From assembly GCA_015680685.1 (NCBI GenBank), contig MNCI01020094.1:232626-292625 (forward strand): a stretch of 60,000 nt of DNA. Direction: 5' to 3'. The position numbers were made by a program, and so were the translations under genes. The notes beneath the pieces were generated by a model. It saw only the letters and a list, made by a program, of their open reading frames with translations, had not been told where the DNA came from and made no database searches. Positions 49,915-60,000 of this stretch are shown here, piece by piece (position 1 is the stretch's first letter; each line of letters opens with the position of its first letter). The DNA comes from Gnetum montanum (taxonomy: Eukaryota > Streptophyta > Gnetopsida > Gnetales > Gnetaceae).

Positions 49915-50788
49915 TAGAGTAGTGCATATCAACCAAAAGTCTGATAACCACTTCACCACCATAACGTAGATCCAGTAGCAAAGAGAAAGTAAAGAGCTTC
50001 AAGAGCACAACTTGAAACCTTTGGGGTATGTACTTGATTGTAGGACACACTCTTCCAGCTCAATTGGGATCCAAGCACCATCCATTTAGCTTTTTGATCA
50101 ATTCAAAGCACATAAACTTATACTTGTTTGAACTTTTTTTTGTAGCACTTTATTATTTTAATAAAATATTGTTGTTCATTTGTGCATTTCAAGTTTATTT
50201 TTGTATTTTCTCTAGCATTAGATCTATATTTTCATTAAATTTATGTACCTTGTTTACAAATTTTAAGTCCCTATGTGATTAGTAAGGTTGTCCAGGATGC
50301 TTTAGATCCCTTTCTTGAGGCTCATGGGATTTAAGGTTAAACTATTTCTCTAGGAATATTCAGTTTTCTGGCATTGAATTTTTTTAGTATTATAGTTTCT
50401 AGTGTTAGAAGGAGGACCTTCATCCAAATTCTTTGCTCAATCCTACTCTATTCTTAAAAATTAATTTTTACTAGTTTAAACCTTCAAATTTTACATTATA
50501 ATTTTGCCAAAAACCATCATATTCCTTTTTTTCCCTACAAAATTTAAAAATAGTGTATTTATTATAATCAGTTTTGGTGTTCTCAAATTTCACAATTGCT
50601 AGAATTTTTAAAGCTAGCGTATTTCTCAAGGAACATGCACTCTCTACCTACTAAAATCTACTATTGGGATTTCTAGGAACCCAACGTATTTTTTGCAAAT
50701 TATCATCCACTTGCAGTTATGAAATTTTTTCCATTATCTTTTTCCATAAAACTAGCATATCTTTTCCTAAGAAAACCAACATACTTCT
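49915..50788. other. Non-coding DNA between elements E and D
   Basis: It is AT-rich. Words of the CTAGCGTA / CCCAACGTA / CTAGCATA / CCAACATA type recur from about 50610 to the D border, as they do left of E. D inserted at CTTCT (50784-50788). The other target copy is outside the window. Confidence 0.45.
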
Positions 50789-51720
50789 TGATGAGCGGCT
50801 AGGTACCACTACGCCCAACCATGCGAATCATGGGCATTCACATGCGACTCAGTCGAATTCCGTAGACTGTAAGCACTTTGCATACACCCAACCTTAACCA
50901 GCAAATTCTGGGTTAGAATGGTCATTGTCTTCCCAACCTCACTTGTGGTGTCCTAGTGGCAATGGTTAAGTGAGATTGAGGCAACTGATTTTTATAGCTT
51001 TTTACTTTATCTTTTGGCATCTAACTAAGGTATGGAAAATAAGGAATGAAATATTATCTAATCTATAATTGTCCTAATCTATATCTTAACTATTCCTAGC
51101 ATAAGTATCCGATCCCATCTTCTGTGCACATCCTAAGCGTCCCCTTAACCACTATTGGGTTACCAGATGTTAAGCATTAATGGGTTACCAAGTATTGGGT
51201 TTATGTTCGAGATGGTCGTACTTATGGTTCCTACAAACTATAAACAAGCAATAATGATTAAAATAATAACGAGACAAGCTTAAGAAATATTAAATCATAG
51301 AAATATTTAATCTATTAAATGCATTAAATAACTAAGTCCAAATACTACAAGAAATGATTGAAAAGCTTGTCTTTAACACTGTTCACACCAATGGGCTCAG
51401 GTACATCAGCGCTTGAATAAAGAGTTGGACACCTTTCTTACACCTACTATAGGCACTTGGAAAATATTCTAACTCTCGCAAAAACAAACTGCAAGATCTT
51501 TGCTACAATTGACAAAAAGATACCTAAGAGAGGCAGAAGGCCCTCTTATTTATAGGCTAGAATAGGCTCCGTGTAAACGGAGCCATGTCGATGCATGGAA
51601 GGATGCATCGATGGGGCCACATCGACGGGGCCGCATATACGGGGCTGTGTCGATGTGGCTGTGTATACAGGGTCCCATATATGTGGGCTAGTAAATGCAT
51701 CGATTATTGATACTTCATCA
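50789..51720 (-). repeat. Element D 3' LTR, 932 bp
   Basis: It starts TGATGAGCGGCTAGG and ends TACTTCATCA. It has a TATA box on the minus strand at 51554-51546 and a longer U3 than B, with extra words such as CATCGACGGGGCCG and TGTATACAGGGTCC at 51600-51690. Confidence 0.9.
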
Positions 51721-51732
51721 TACCCCCATGAC
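51721..51732 (-). promoter_or_regulatory. Element D polypurine tract
   Basis: The minus strand reads GTCATGGGGGTA against the LTR. Confidence 0.8.
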
Positions 51733-51866
51733 TAAGTAAAAAATCCTCCTCAAGTTCCTCTACAATGTGGAAGGTATAGATTTTTATTTACAACACACAT
51801 GACTTTTCACACACACATGACACAACATCAATTTTACCAAGTGCTTGAGTGTACAAAGAAGGAAAA

Positions 51867-54794
51867 TTAAAAAATGGTGGTGTTTAGAGACAAAATTGAA
51901 CACGCTTCTGATCCTAAAGTCTTTGCTGTATGGAAGGATGCAAAAATTATCACAGAAGATCACACCGTCCTTGGTGGCAGTGGTTCCAATGAACCTTCAC
52001 TAGCCTCTAGCCCATGCAATGGTGGTGGCATGAATGATGGCTATCCCGCAGTAGCTGCAACTTCAGGAGGTAGCCGGAAAGCCTCCAAGAGGGCCCTCAT
52101 TTTTTCCTCTTTGCTTCTGGGATTGTTCACTGTCCAAGAAGCTTCACTAATGTGTGCTGGAACTGGAACCTCCCAAGGGCATGGCAGCGCTGGAAAGAGT
52201 TCTTTTAGGTTGACAAACCAAGTTGTGAACTGCTTTCGTTCAATGTCGAATGTTTGGATTGATGCCTGCAGCTATTGGTAGTCATTCATCTGACGGGCCA
52301 AGTTCTCCGCGACTACATGTTTTTCTTCAAAATTTGTGTGGAGAACCTCAAGTTCTGCATTGGTTATTTCCAATTTTTTCTTTATCGCTTTGTGCGCTTG
52401 AAACTCATCCTCATATAAAGAATACAAGGCAGCCACTTGTTTCTCAAAATTGGACCACGGTCTCTCGGCTATGAGCATAGCCAAGTTTGCATAATGAAGG
52501 TTGGCAAGCTCCATATATTTTTTTATCTCCTCAATCTATAGCTCTTTGAGGTGAATTTTGGCTTGATTATAGGCATTCAACCCATCAAAGATAGGTTGCC
52601 ATACCTTGCCTCCCTCTCGGAGCTGTTGGAGCACTTGGTTCATCTTGGCCTTTGTGACTTGAATCTATTTTTCATTTATCTCCTTTTCCAATCCCACTTG
52701 GTTCCTATAATGATTTTTGACTTTTTCAAATTTCAAGGCCTCGTTCTTCCAAGCAGCGATTTCAATGGCATATTTCTGTTGCAAAGCTCGAACCTCCTCC
52801 ATGGACAAATTTCGATTATTAGTAGCCAACCTTCTCACATCATCACTCACCCTGGCTAGCTTTTCCTACTGTTGGTGGATAAAATTTTTTATGTGCTCAT
52901 TTTTAGTACCAACATTACATAGGCGATGGACCTCCGTGGTCAACCTGACGTTCTTTTGGAAAATCTCTACTAAGTCCTTGGTTAAATGATATGTTTGAGA
53001 ATCTGCCAAGGCCTTATCAAAGATCACCGACTCTCACTCATCCTCAACTATTTGAAGTTTAACTTGAAGCTATTGAAAAGCTTCATCTTTGGTGAGCTCA
53101 TGATTGAGGAGAGCTGGATTAGCAAGTTGGGTTCTTAACTGGGTGACTTCTATTGTCAAGCATTGACAAGTGGCTTGAGTAACTTCAAGTTGCCCTTCCA
53201 AAATGAGGCTCTTCCCTCTTGTTGAAAGTAGCTCCGACTGGGTTGCTATGATGTTATTCAGAAGGTCAAAGACATCCAGAAGTAGTTGCCTGATTCCCAC
53301 CAGTCAGTCTAATAGTTCTTCATGTTGCGCTGCATCAATTTTGCTACATGAAGTTCCGGTAGATGCCTGTACATCTTAAAGCCCATGTACATCTAGTACA
53401 GGTGTCACTGGTGCATTGAGAACTATAGCAATTGTATTAGCAACCACTTCAGCCTCAATCTTCTGTCCTTGGTGCTGCATCACTAGGACTATCGCCCCCT
53501 CGGCATCTTCTAGATGTACTGAGAAGGTAGCAGCATTTCTTGAAATTTCAGGGAATAACTGTTGTAATGATATTGTTACCTCTCGAATGCTAGGATCTAT
53601 TCTTGCTAGCACTTGCAGCCTTGCTCTTTCAAGTAAACTAATTGATCGAGCCACTTGCTCCAGGTGGCTCATTGTAGGGTGATAGATCGAAGGGTCTTCC
53701 CCTCCATTAGTCCTACCATATTTCTCCTACTAGCTCAAGAGTGATTGTCAGATTTTGTGGATGTGTTCTACAATATTTTGTGAACCTGACCTTGTTATTT
53801 GTGTAGGTGGTGGAGGAGGTTGCTACTCTTCCTTTGTCTGTGTAGTGGTGAGAGTTCTATCTTTCATCATTTCACGTCATGAGGCAATTGGGGTGTGTTG
53901 GATTGTATCATTGGCATACTGTGATATCCTTGCCCATTTGCATAACTTTTTGATTAGGTAGGGAAAGGGGAAAGCTCATCTTCCATGTTCACTTTTGGTG
54001 AACCTATTTTCAATTTCCAAGAATAATAACTGTGGAAGACTCATTGGGAACTTCCCACTTAGAGTAGCACATGCATGAGCAGAGAAGGCCATGATTTTGC
54101 TGGGTCTTACTGTGGGATTTAGGTGGTAAGACATGATCTTTGAATATACCCTCTCTGCTGTGGTTAGAGAGTTGAACTCTTTGTGGTCTACCCCATAGCA
54201 CCGCCTGATCCACTCCCATTTTACCTCAGGGTCTGCTTGTTTTGGGATCTCTACCACATCTGCTCCAGTCTCTGGCAACCCCAAAGCTTGCGCTATAGCC
54301 TCTACAAAGTAAGAGACATAGATGTCTTTGATTCTTACTCTAGACCCCGGTTGTTGATTTGTCTAGAAGAGATAGATCTCTCCTAAGTACCATTCACCAC
54401 TAGTTGTGATGATTGGCCACATTGAAGAGTTTTGCAGTTGAAGCCTTACATCTTTTGATGTGTTCTAAAGAAATGATCTAAAGTTTAGCTCTTGGAGGAC
54501 CATCCATTGCACTTCTTGTGGCTTGATAGCATCAAGACAAGCTTGGGTCAGGGTGACTTCAAGCTGTGGTGCTATTCCCGGAGTCTCATCCCCTTGCGAT
54601 TGCTCATTGGAAATCTCCTCTTCAGGAATTTGATGGACATATTCCACTTCAGGTCCTTCACGGAGGGGGCCATTTGCATGAGAGCCCTCTGCGTGCTCTG
54701 GTTGCTACATGCCTCATCCCCTTCCCATTCGTGGACGCTTGTCCCTTTGTTGTAATGGTCCTTCACCCCTTGAGTGCCTTGGTTTGGGTCCCAT
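51867..54794 (-). pseudogene. Element D ORF3: about 975-codon extra sense ORF, one frame, with substitution stops
   Basis: From the ATG at 54794 to the TAA at 51869-51867 every recognisable segment lies in one frame, without net indels over 2.9 kb. In order: N-terminal EGPLQ then VHQIPEEE and EQSQGDETPG; VTLTQACLDAI; a middle domain at about 54330-53940 (SRVRIKD, LGLPETGADVVEIPKQADPE, YHLNPTVRPSKIMAFSAH, MSLPQLLFLEIE, FPYLIKKLCKWA); SHLEQVARSISLLERA; then Glu/Lys/Leu/Gln-rich, probably coiled-coil segments at 53300-52270; and a C-terminal KEEKMRALLEAFRLPPE. The pattern ending FPYLI-LCKWA recalls the 'putative plant transposon protein' domain, a tentative match. No membrane segment was seen, so an envelope role is not supported. 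A few stops make this copy a pseudogene. Confidence 0.72.
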
Positions 54795-55070
54795 CTGCAA
54801 TCAAACATAACCACCCATTAGACTGTGCATAAGTAGCTCAAAATGGTCCTTATACACCTTCTTAATTTGACTAAGTTATGTTGTTGGCATGGGCATTCCA
54901 TTAAGTCCCTCAGAGTGTTAATTCATAGGTTAGAGCCAAAACAACAAGGGATGAGTTGAAGTTTAAATAGTTGTTTTCGTTTCTTCCCTTAGGGGTGGGA
55001 AATCTTAATTAACTAAATAATCAATTAATTAATTACACATAGGCTTCACCCCCCATGACTGAGAGCATAC
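54795..55070 (-). other. Predicted intron in the leader of ORF3 (element D)
   Basis: The donor on the minus strand is CAGAG|GTATGC at 55071/55070. The acceptor is TTGATTGCAG|ATG at 54795/54794, and B keeps TTTGCAG|ATG at 7352/7351. The length is 276 bp. This is inference, since no transcript was available. Confidence 0.45.
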
Positions 55071-55211
55071 CTCTGGTTGCTTAAAAGGGCAAGGATCAAT
55101 TGAAGTGGATGCACGATGGAATGTAGGTGCTTGGGAAGAAGTTGGGTAGAAAAAATGGCAAAATCTCCCTCCAATTTGTTTGCAAAATGATGAAATTTGC
55201 AAGTGAAATAG

Positions 55212-55267
55212 CCATATATATAGGGGTTTGGTGGTGTGTCGATAGGGCCATGTATACACAGGGTCGC
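55212..55267 (-). promoter_or_regulatory. Candidate internal promoter for ORF3 (element D)
   Basis: On the minus strand a TATATATAT (55222-55214) is preceded by CGACCCTGTGTATACATGGC (55266-55247). The D LTR has the close relative GACCCTGTATACACAGCC upstream of its own TATA. The promoter-like block lies about 145 bp upstream of the predicted splice donor of the ORF3 leader. Confidence 0.5.
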
Positions 55268-56651
55268 ACTTGTTGACCAGCCTAAAAAATGCCCAAAAAG
55301 ATGAATTTAAAACACAAAATTGGGGCAAGTGAAGAGCATGAGAGGTCCAGAACATAGCTAGGGACAAAATGAAGGGAAGTCAAGCTAGAAAAAGAGTCAT
55401 AGGAGGAGAACGTAATGAGAAAGAACTCCACAGGAAAGAAATCGAGTGATGGATAACATGAAGACAAGCCACCAATAAAACCAATAGGATGGGAACTAAA
55501 AACGACACCGAGATTATGCAAGTAGGTCTTTCCCATAGCAGGTAGTTGCCTTTGTAGCCCTTGCATATCCCCAACACCAAGGTCCATGGGCCCCGAGGCT
55601 AAGGAATGGTGGTTGCAAGTTAATATACCCATCCATGAGAACTTGCCATGGCATGAGGAATTCACAGTAATCACGATAAACGATCAAAACATAAGATTGG
55701 CAGTGAGGTGAGTTATGGAGAGAGATGGATGGAGAGAGAGGAGTGAGAGGGGAATTCCAATTATTGGTCACATGAAACCCCATGTGAAGTTGTGGTTAAG
55801 TGACCTGATAGGACCATGCCTGAGTTCAAACCCAAAACCATCCACATCTAGTGACATCACAACAACATGTGATGACTCGTCTGTCCCCCAAGTGGGTAGG
55901 AATGCATCCATAGAGAGCCACCACTCCAACAGACGTAAGAGGAAGGAAGTGAAATAGGACCAAGTTAGAGGGGATAAAGGAAGTCCCATAACTAATGTGT
56001 GTGGCCCATGAGAGGCGGTTTAAGGGGTGTGCTTTGAATTCCCACATGGTTAAGATTTTATTCTTGGATTTTCTTTTATTTTGTGGAAACCACACCATGC
56101 AAAGACCCATGCTTATGAGCATGCATTTGACCAAGGGGTGTGCTTTGAATCCTCATGTTTTCTCATGTTTTGTTTTCTATTTTTGATGAGGACCACACCA
56201 TGCAAGGTAAAACTGCCAAGGAGCTTCCTTGTAGAGAAGAACTTGGAGTGGGAAGAAATCCATAAGGGCACTCCCACCACCCAAGGGGTAGAAGAGGATG
56301 AGGAATGTTGCATTCCCCTTGAAGTTACACCCAATTCAAACCATTGTGTCATCCCTGAAGCTAGGAACTACACAAGTCATACATTAATTATAATGTTTTT
56401 AAGTGAAAGAGGTTGCACGTTTCCAAGAGTTGGAAAACCATGGAGTGGATGAAGGGGTGGATGACATGGACTCACTGCCGATATTATGAGGTGAAAGTAG
56501 ATGCAAAAACTAAGAATAAACATGTGAGGGTAGGAGTGAGGTAAAATAAGTGGTTATTTTCAGTGACCCATTGCAACAAAAACCATCCGAGCCAAACCTT
56601 ATGATAATAAGACTACTGATTAATGATTACTTGAAAATGAAACACACACAC
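55268..56651 (-). other. Element D spacer between integrase and ORF3
   Basis: It is collinear with B 7640-9006 and has no convincing coding frame. It ends at a CACACACACATAC run, where about 365 bp present in B (including the integrase C-terminus) is missing. Confidence 0.6.
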
Positions 56652-57690
56652 ATACATCCCTCCCACAGTGTTTGAAACTTGGTCAATTGTGATACATGTG
56701 TGGGGTTCCAATACAACACCTTGTCTCCAAATCTAAATGTGACCTTCTAAATCCTAAGATCATGATGTTTCTTATTGTAGGCCTTGTGGATCTCTTTTGA
56801 GGATAGGGTGACTAATTGATTCTTATCTAGCACACTTAGGTTGATAAGTCATTCACGTTGTGCTAGTGGTAGGTCAAGGCCTAAGTCATTGACTATGGAT
56901 AGTGTTTGGAGTTCAGCTTGGATTGGAAGCTTTGGTAACTTTTTATACACTAACTCAGAGGGAGAGTACCCTACAGGAAGTTTCCAAGTGGAGCGATAGG
57001 CCCAGAGGGCATCATTAAGTTTGGTGCTCCAATCCCTCCTATATTTGATGATGGTTCGGATGAGGATCTTGGTGATGTCCCTATTGGTGACTTCGGCTTG
57101 CCCATTGGCTTGGGGGTGATAGGGTGTTGTGAATTTATGGATGACCCCTAAGTGTTGCATGAGTTTTCGAAAAGTGACACCTGTAAAATGAGTCCTGTTG
57201 TCTGAGATGAGTGCATGTGGCACTCCAAACCTATTGACAATTTGCTGTTGGACAAATTGTGTGGTGCTGTTTGAAGAACAATTGATGATAGCAGCTGCCT
57301 CTGCCCACTTTGTGTAGTAGTCCACAGCTACGATGATGTATGCCTTTCTGTTGGATAGGGGTGTGATGGATCCCATGAAGTCAATGCCCCAAATGTCAAA
57401 AGGCTCCAGTGGTTGGATCCACTATGGAGGTCCCTCCATCCATGAAATCATCCCACCATCTCTTTGGCATCGTTCGCAGGAGTGGGCAAACCATTGTGCA
57501 TCCTTGAAGATTATGGGCCAGTAATACCCTGTAAGCAAGATCTTAATGGCTGTGTGGCATCCAACAGAGTGGCCCCCACAAGGGCCCTCATGAGTATCTT
57601 GGAGGACACACAGTGTGTCATCATCAAGGACACACCATCGAACCAGGCCATCTATGCACACCTTATAAATGTGGCCATTGATTTCCATGA
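56652..57690 (-). pseudogene. Element D integrase, C-terminal deletion
   Basis: The zinc-binding part has HSVGCHTA then CERCQRDGG near 57460-57620. In the core, the first Asp is in VAVDYYTKWAEA (about 57325), the second is in LISDNRTHF (about 57210), and the Glu is in NGQAEVTNRD (about 57105). WSTKLNDALWAYRSTWKLPVGY follows near 57000. The open stretch 57376-56849 is the longest pol frame here. The segment after VSQLTKFQTLWEG is cut off at the CA-repeat junction, removing the end kept in B. Confidence 0.85.
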
Positions 57691-57739
57691 AGCACTTGGC
57701 CTTATGGAAAAACTGTTATTTCTACCGATGGTCCCATTC

Positions 57740-58260
57740 CTTGGGCAACTTCTAAGTTGTGAGGTAGGTGAGGATGTGATTGAACCAAGGTGATGCTTTG
57801 GGCACCTGCGAATCAATCATTCCTACAAAGAGAAGTTCATCTAGAAATTGGTCAGAAAGGAGCTCCTCTTCTGTGTCATCCCATGGCAATCGAGACAAGT
57901 GGTCAACAACCACATTCTTGGTTTCCTTTTGATCTACCATGGTGAGATCAAATTCTTGAAGAATCACCAGCCATTGGATGATGCAGGGGCTCACTGTTGG
58001 TTTTTTCATCAAGAACTGGATAGCACTATGGTTGGTATGCATGAACACCTTGTATTCGAGCACATAGTGTGAAAATTTCTCCAAGGCGAACACCACCACC
58101 ATCAACTCCTTTTTAGTGGTGGTGTAGTTAGGCTGAGCACCCACAATGCTATAGCTTGCACAATGGATATAGTATGGATGTTTTTGATCATCACACAATG
58201 TAAGCATGACTCCCAAGGCATAGTTAGATGCATCTGTCATAATGTGGAAGGGTCTGGATC
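57740..58260 (-). pseudogene. Element D RNase H
   Basis: The open frame 58240-57752 shows MTDASNYALGVM, KKELMVVVFALEKF and NVVVDHLSRL. The usual (Y/H)-T/I-D-H site reads HTNHSAI, so the third acidic residue is Asn. In B this site is HIDHSAI. The enzyme should be inactive in this copy. Confidence 0.85.
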
Positions 58261-59110
58261 AATCAGGTGCCCATAGAACTAGAGTTTGTATGAGTTTTCG
58301 CTTAAGCTCTTGGAATGCAGATTCAAATTCCTTGGTCTAGATGAATGGAACATCTTTCTTTGTGAGCTCTACCAATGGCTTGGTGATTTTTGAGAAATTT
58401 TGAATGAAGCACCAGTAGTAACCAGTGTGGCCAAGGAATGACTGAACATCTTTTACCATGCTCGATTGTTGGGTGATTCCTTGGATGATCCTGATCGTTT
58501 CAGGATCCACGCTAATCCCTATTTGTGAGATTCGGTGCCCCAACACAATGCCTTCTTGGACCATCAAGTGGCTTTTCTACCAATTGAGCCATAGATTAGT
58601 GTCTACACACCTCTTCAGAACTTGCTCAAGGTGGTCTAAGGCTTGCTCAAACGTGGCCCCATAGGTAGAGAAGTCAACCATGAAGACTTCTACCCCATTG
58701 CCAATTTGCTATTGGAAGATGCTAAGGACAAGGCGTTGGAAAGTTGTAGGTGCATTAAACAGGCCAAAAGCCATCTTCTTGTATGTGAAAGCCCCCCATG
58801 GACTTGTGAAATTTGTTTTGGCCTGGTCCTCTGGTGCAATTTGGATTTGGTTATAGCCACTATAACCATCTAAAAAGCTATAATAACGGTGCCTTACAAT
58901 GGTGTCCAACACTTGGTCCACAAATGGGAGCGGAAAGTGATCCTTAAAGGTAGCCATGTCGAGTAACCGAAAATCTATACAGACCCTCCATTTGCCATCC
59001 TTCTTTGGCACGATAATGAGTGCGCTGACCCATTCGCTATCGGTGATGGAATAGATGAACCCTGCTTTGAGCAACTACTCGATTTCATCTTTGATAACTT
59101 ACTTCAATTT
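58261..59110 (-). pseudogene. Element D reverse transcriptase, catalytic Asp lost
   Basis: SEWVSALIIVPKKDGKWRVCI (start near 59045), FLDGYSGYNQIQIAPEDQ, FGLFNAPTTFQ and LSIFQ are present. The catalytic box reads FMVDF instead of FMDDF because codon 58678-58676 is GTT where B has GAT. The connection and the GHRISQIGISVDPE block continue to 58337. Confidence 0.87.
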
Positions 59111-60000
59111 GGGGTTCAACCACCTCTGTGGTTGAGGTCGTGGCTTCTTGGAGGGGTCAATATAGATCTGATGTTGACAAACCCTGGGATCAACTCTGAT
59201 CAACTCAAGATATGATCATGCAAACGTAGCATCCCATCTGTTCACCATCTTTAGAAACTTTTTCTTTTGTTCAAGAGAAAGGGTGACATTGATAATTACC
59301 AGCTTCCCATTTTGCAAAAATGTGTATTCTAAGTGGGCTGGTAAGGACTTGAGCTCTAGGGGCTCTTGTTTGAAGCTTTCAGGGATTTGCAGCTTTTCCC
59401 AATCATCATGGTCATCAACAATGGAGACTTGTTGATGAACCTCTTCCATTTCATCCATGCTTTCTACATATGATCGTACAAGCCCCTCAGATGGTTCCAT
59501 GCACAATGTGCTACTAGCAAGATCAGCTGTCAGCCACTGGGTGCCTTCTTGAGTTGTGGCTATTACATACAGGCACTATTGAAATGGTGATTCTTCGGTA
59601 CACCGACTGTATGCTTGAATGGATGTCTGCTTAGTGGGCCATAACTACTACACACAGTTGCACCTTGAGTCATTGTACACAATGCATGGAATGTGCTTCT
59701 TCTTGATCTTTCTAAAAGGATTTTCCTTTGAAATTTCAGGGGAAAGATCTTGGAGTCCTAGTCTTGCATCCACCATTCTTAGCCAAGCTCTTCCCATTAT
59801 GATTGGGAAGTTCCCCTTGCAATTATCCTCATGGATGACAAGGAAATCGATAGGATAGGACCACCCATAAATGGTGGTCATAATATCCTCCACCAATCCC
59901 AAGGGAATAGTGATGGATTAGTCTACCAGCTCGAGCCGAATGTTGCTCTTCTTTAATGGGGGAAAGTTCCAATTCTTGTACATGTCATGAGAAATCAAAT
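59111..60000 (-). pseudogene. Element D protease and pre-RT linker, cut by the window end
   Basis: A linker with LPAHLEYTFLQNGKL (59216-59506 frame), typical of Athila/TAT elements just before RT, follows a protease-region frame at 59902-59648 with VDFLVI and NFPIIMGRAWL. The catalytic Asp and all of gag lie beyond the window. Confidence 0.75.

Larger units (their letters stand above)
50789..60000 (-). mobile_element. Element D: Ty3/gypsy Athila/TAT-like retrotransposon, 3' part to mid-pol/pro
   Basis: It is the same family as B and runs off the right edge. It reads on the minus strand from protease (window end) through RT, RNase H, integrase, spacer and ORF3 to the 3' LTR. Protease to integrase stays in one frame (codon starts at positions leaving remainder 1 on division by 3). 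Stops arise mostly at codons that are Trp, Gln or Arg in B. Two catalytic Asp residues are changed (RT and RNase H) and the integrase C-terminus is deleted, so the copy is dead. Confidence 0.9.

Noticed and set aside
43387-49919. Target-site duplication for element E
   Set aside because: The flanking five bases (CTCAA and TAGAG) do not match at the chosen ends or with small shifts.
51867-54794. ORF3 as a retroviral-type envelope gene
   Set aside because: The position fits, but no signal peptide, fusion peptide or transmembrane segment is visible in the readable parts.
55029-55367. 112-aa minus-strand frame in the D spacer
   Set aside because: It spans the TATA-like block and predicted leader, is missing in B, and its translation looks like random hydrophobic sequence.

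Overview
This window is plant nuclear DNA, most likely from a large-genome seed plant. A gymnosperm would fit the long introns and nested retrotransposons, but the species cannot be fixed from sequence alone. Only two ordinary host genes are supported. One is a single-Myb-histone telomere-repeat-binding protein (TRB/SMH) on the + strand, 18439-24462, with 5 exons and 324 aa. The other is a MOS14-type transportin-SR on the - strand, 32809-25450, with 26 exons and 981 aa. They converge tail to tail with 987 bp between their stop codons. All splice sites given here were placed by reading family homology and checking that the phases add up.

The rest is mobile DNA. One Ty3/gypsy family of the non-chromoviral Athila/TAT type occurs four times. 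Copy A is old, on the - strand, and runs off the left edge. Copy B (3299-16397) is full length, on the - strand, and was inserted into the leader of A with 5-bp target duplications TGTAT. Copy C (LTR 34434-35288 plus gag) is a 5' fragment on the + strand. Copy D (50789 to the window end) is on the - strand. B and D share gag-pro-pol in one frame and, between pol and the 3' LTR, an extra sense-strand ORF of about 975 codons. In D that ORF keeps one frame over 2.9 kb. A TATA element, a U3-like motif and a plausible intron precede it.

Between these lie other elements. A LINE endonuclease fragment is split by a solo LTR (37569-38687, target duplication AGTTT) that carries three 20-bp-spaced pairs of a decamer. 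Several tRNA-derived SINE-like units occur, one with a 16-bp target duplication (40530-40709). A second LTR element, E (43392-49914), has an initiator-Met-type primer site but no recognisable gag or pol.

By region: 1-17.3 kb holds A with B nested inside it; 17.3-18.4 kb holds SINE-like repeats; 18.4-24.5 kb TRB; 25.4-32.8 kb MOS14; 34.3-37.3 kb element C; 37.3-39.1 kb LINE plus solo LTR; 39.1-43.4 kb repeat-rich non-coding DNA; 43.4-49.9 kb element E; 50.8-60 kb element D. Two N bases (4587, 7598) lie inside B at points where B differs from D by a duplication or a missing block, so both are probable assembly defects.
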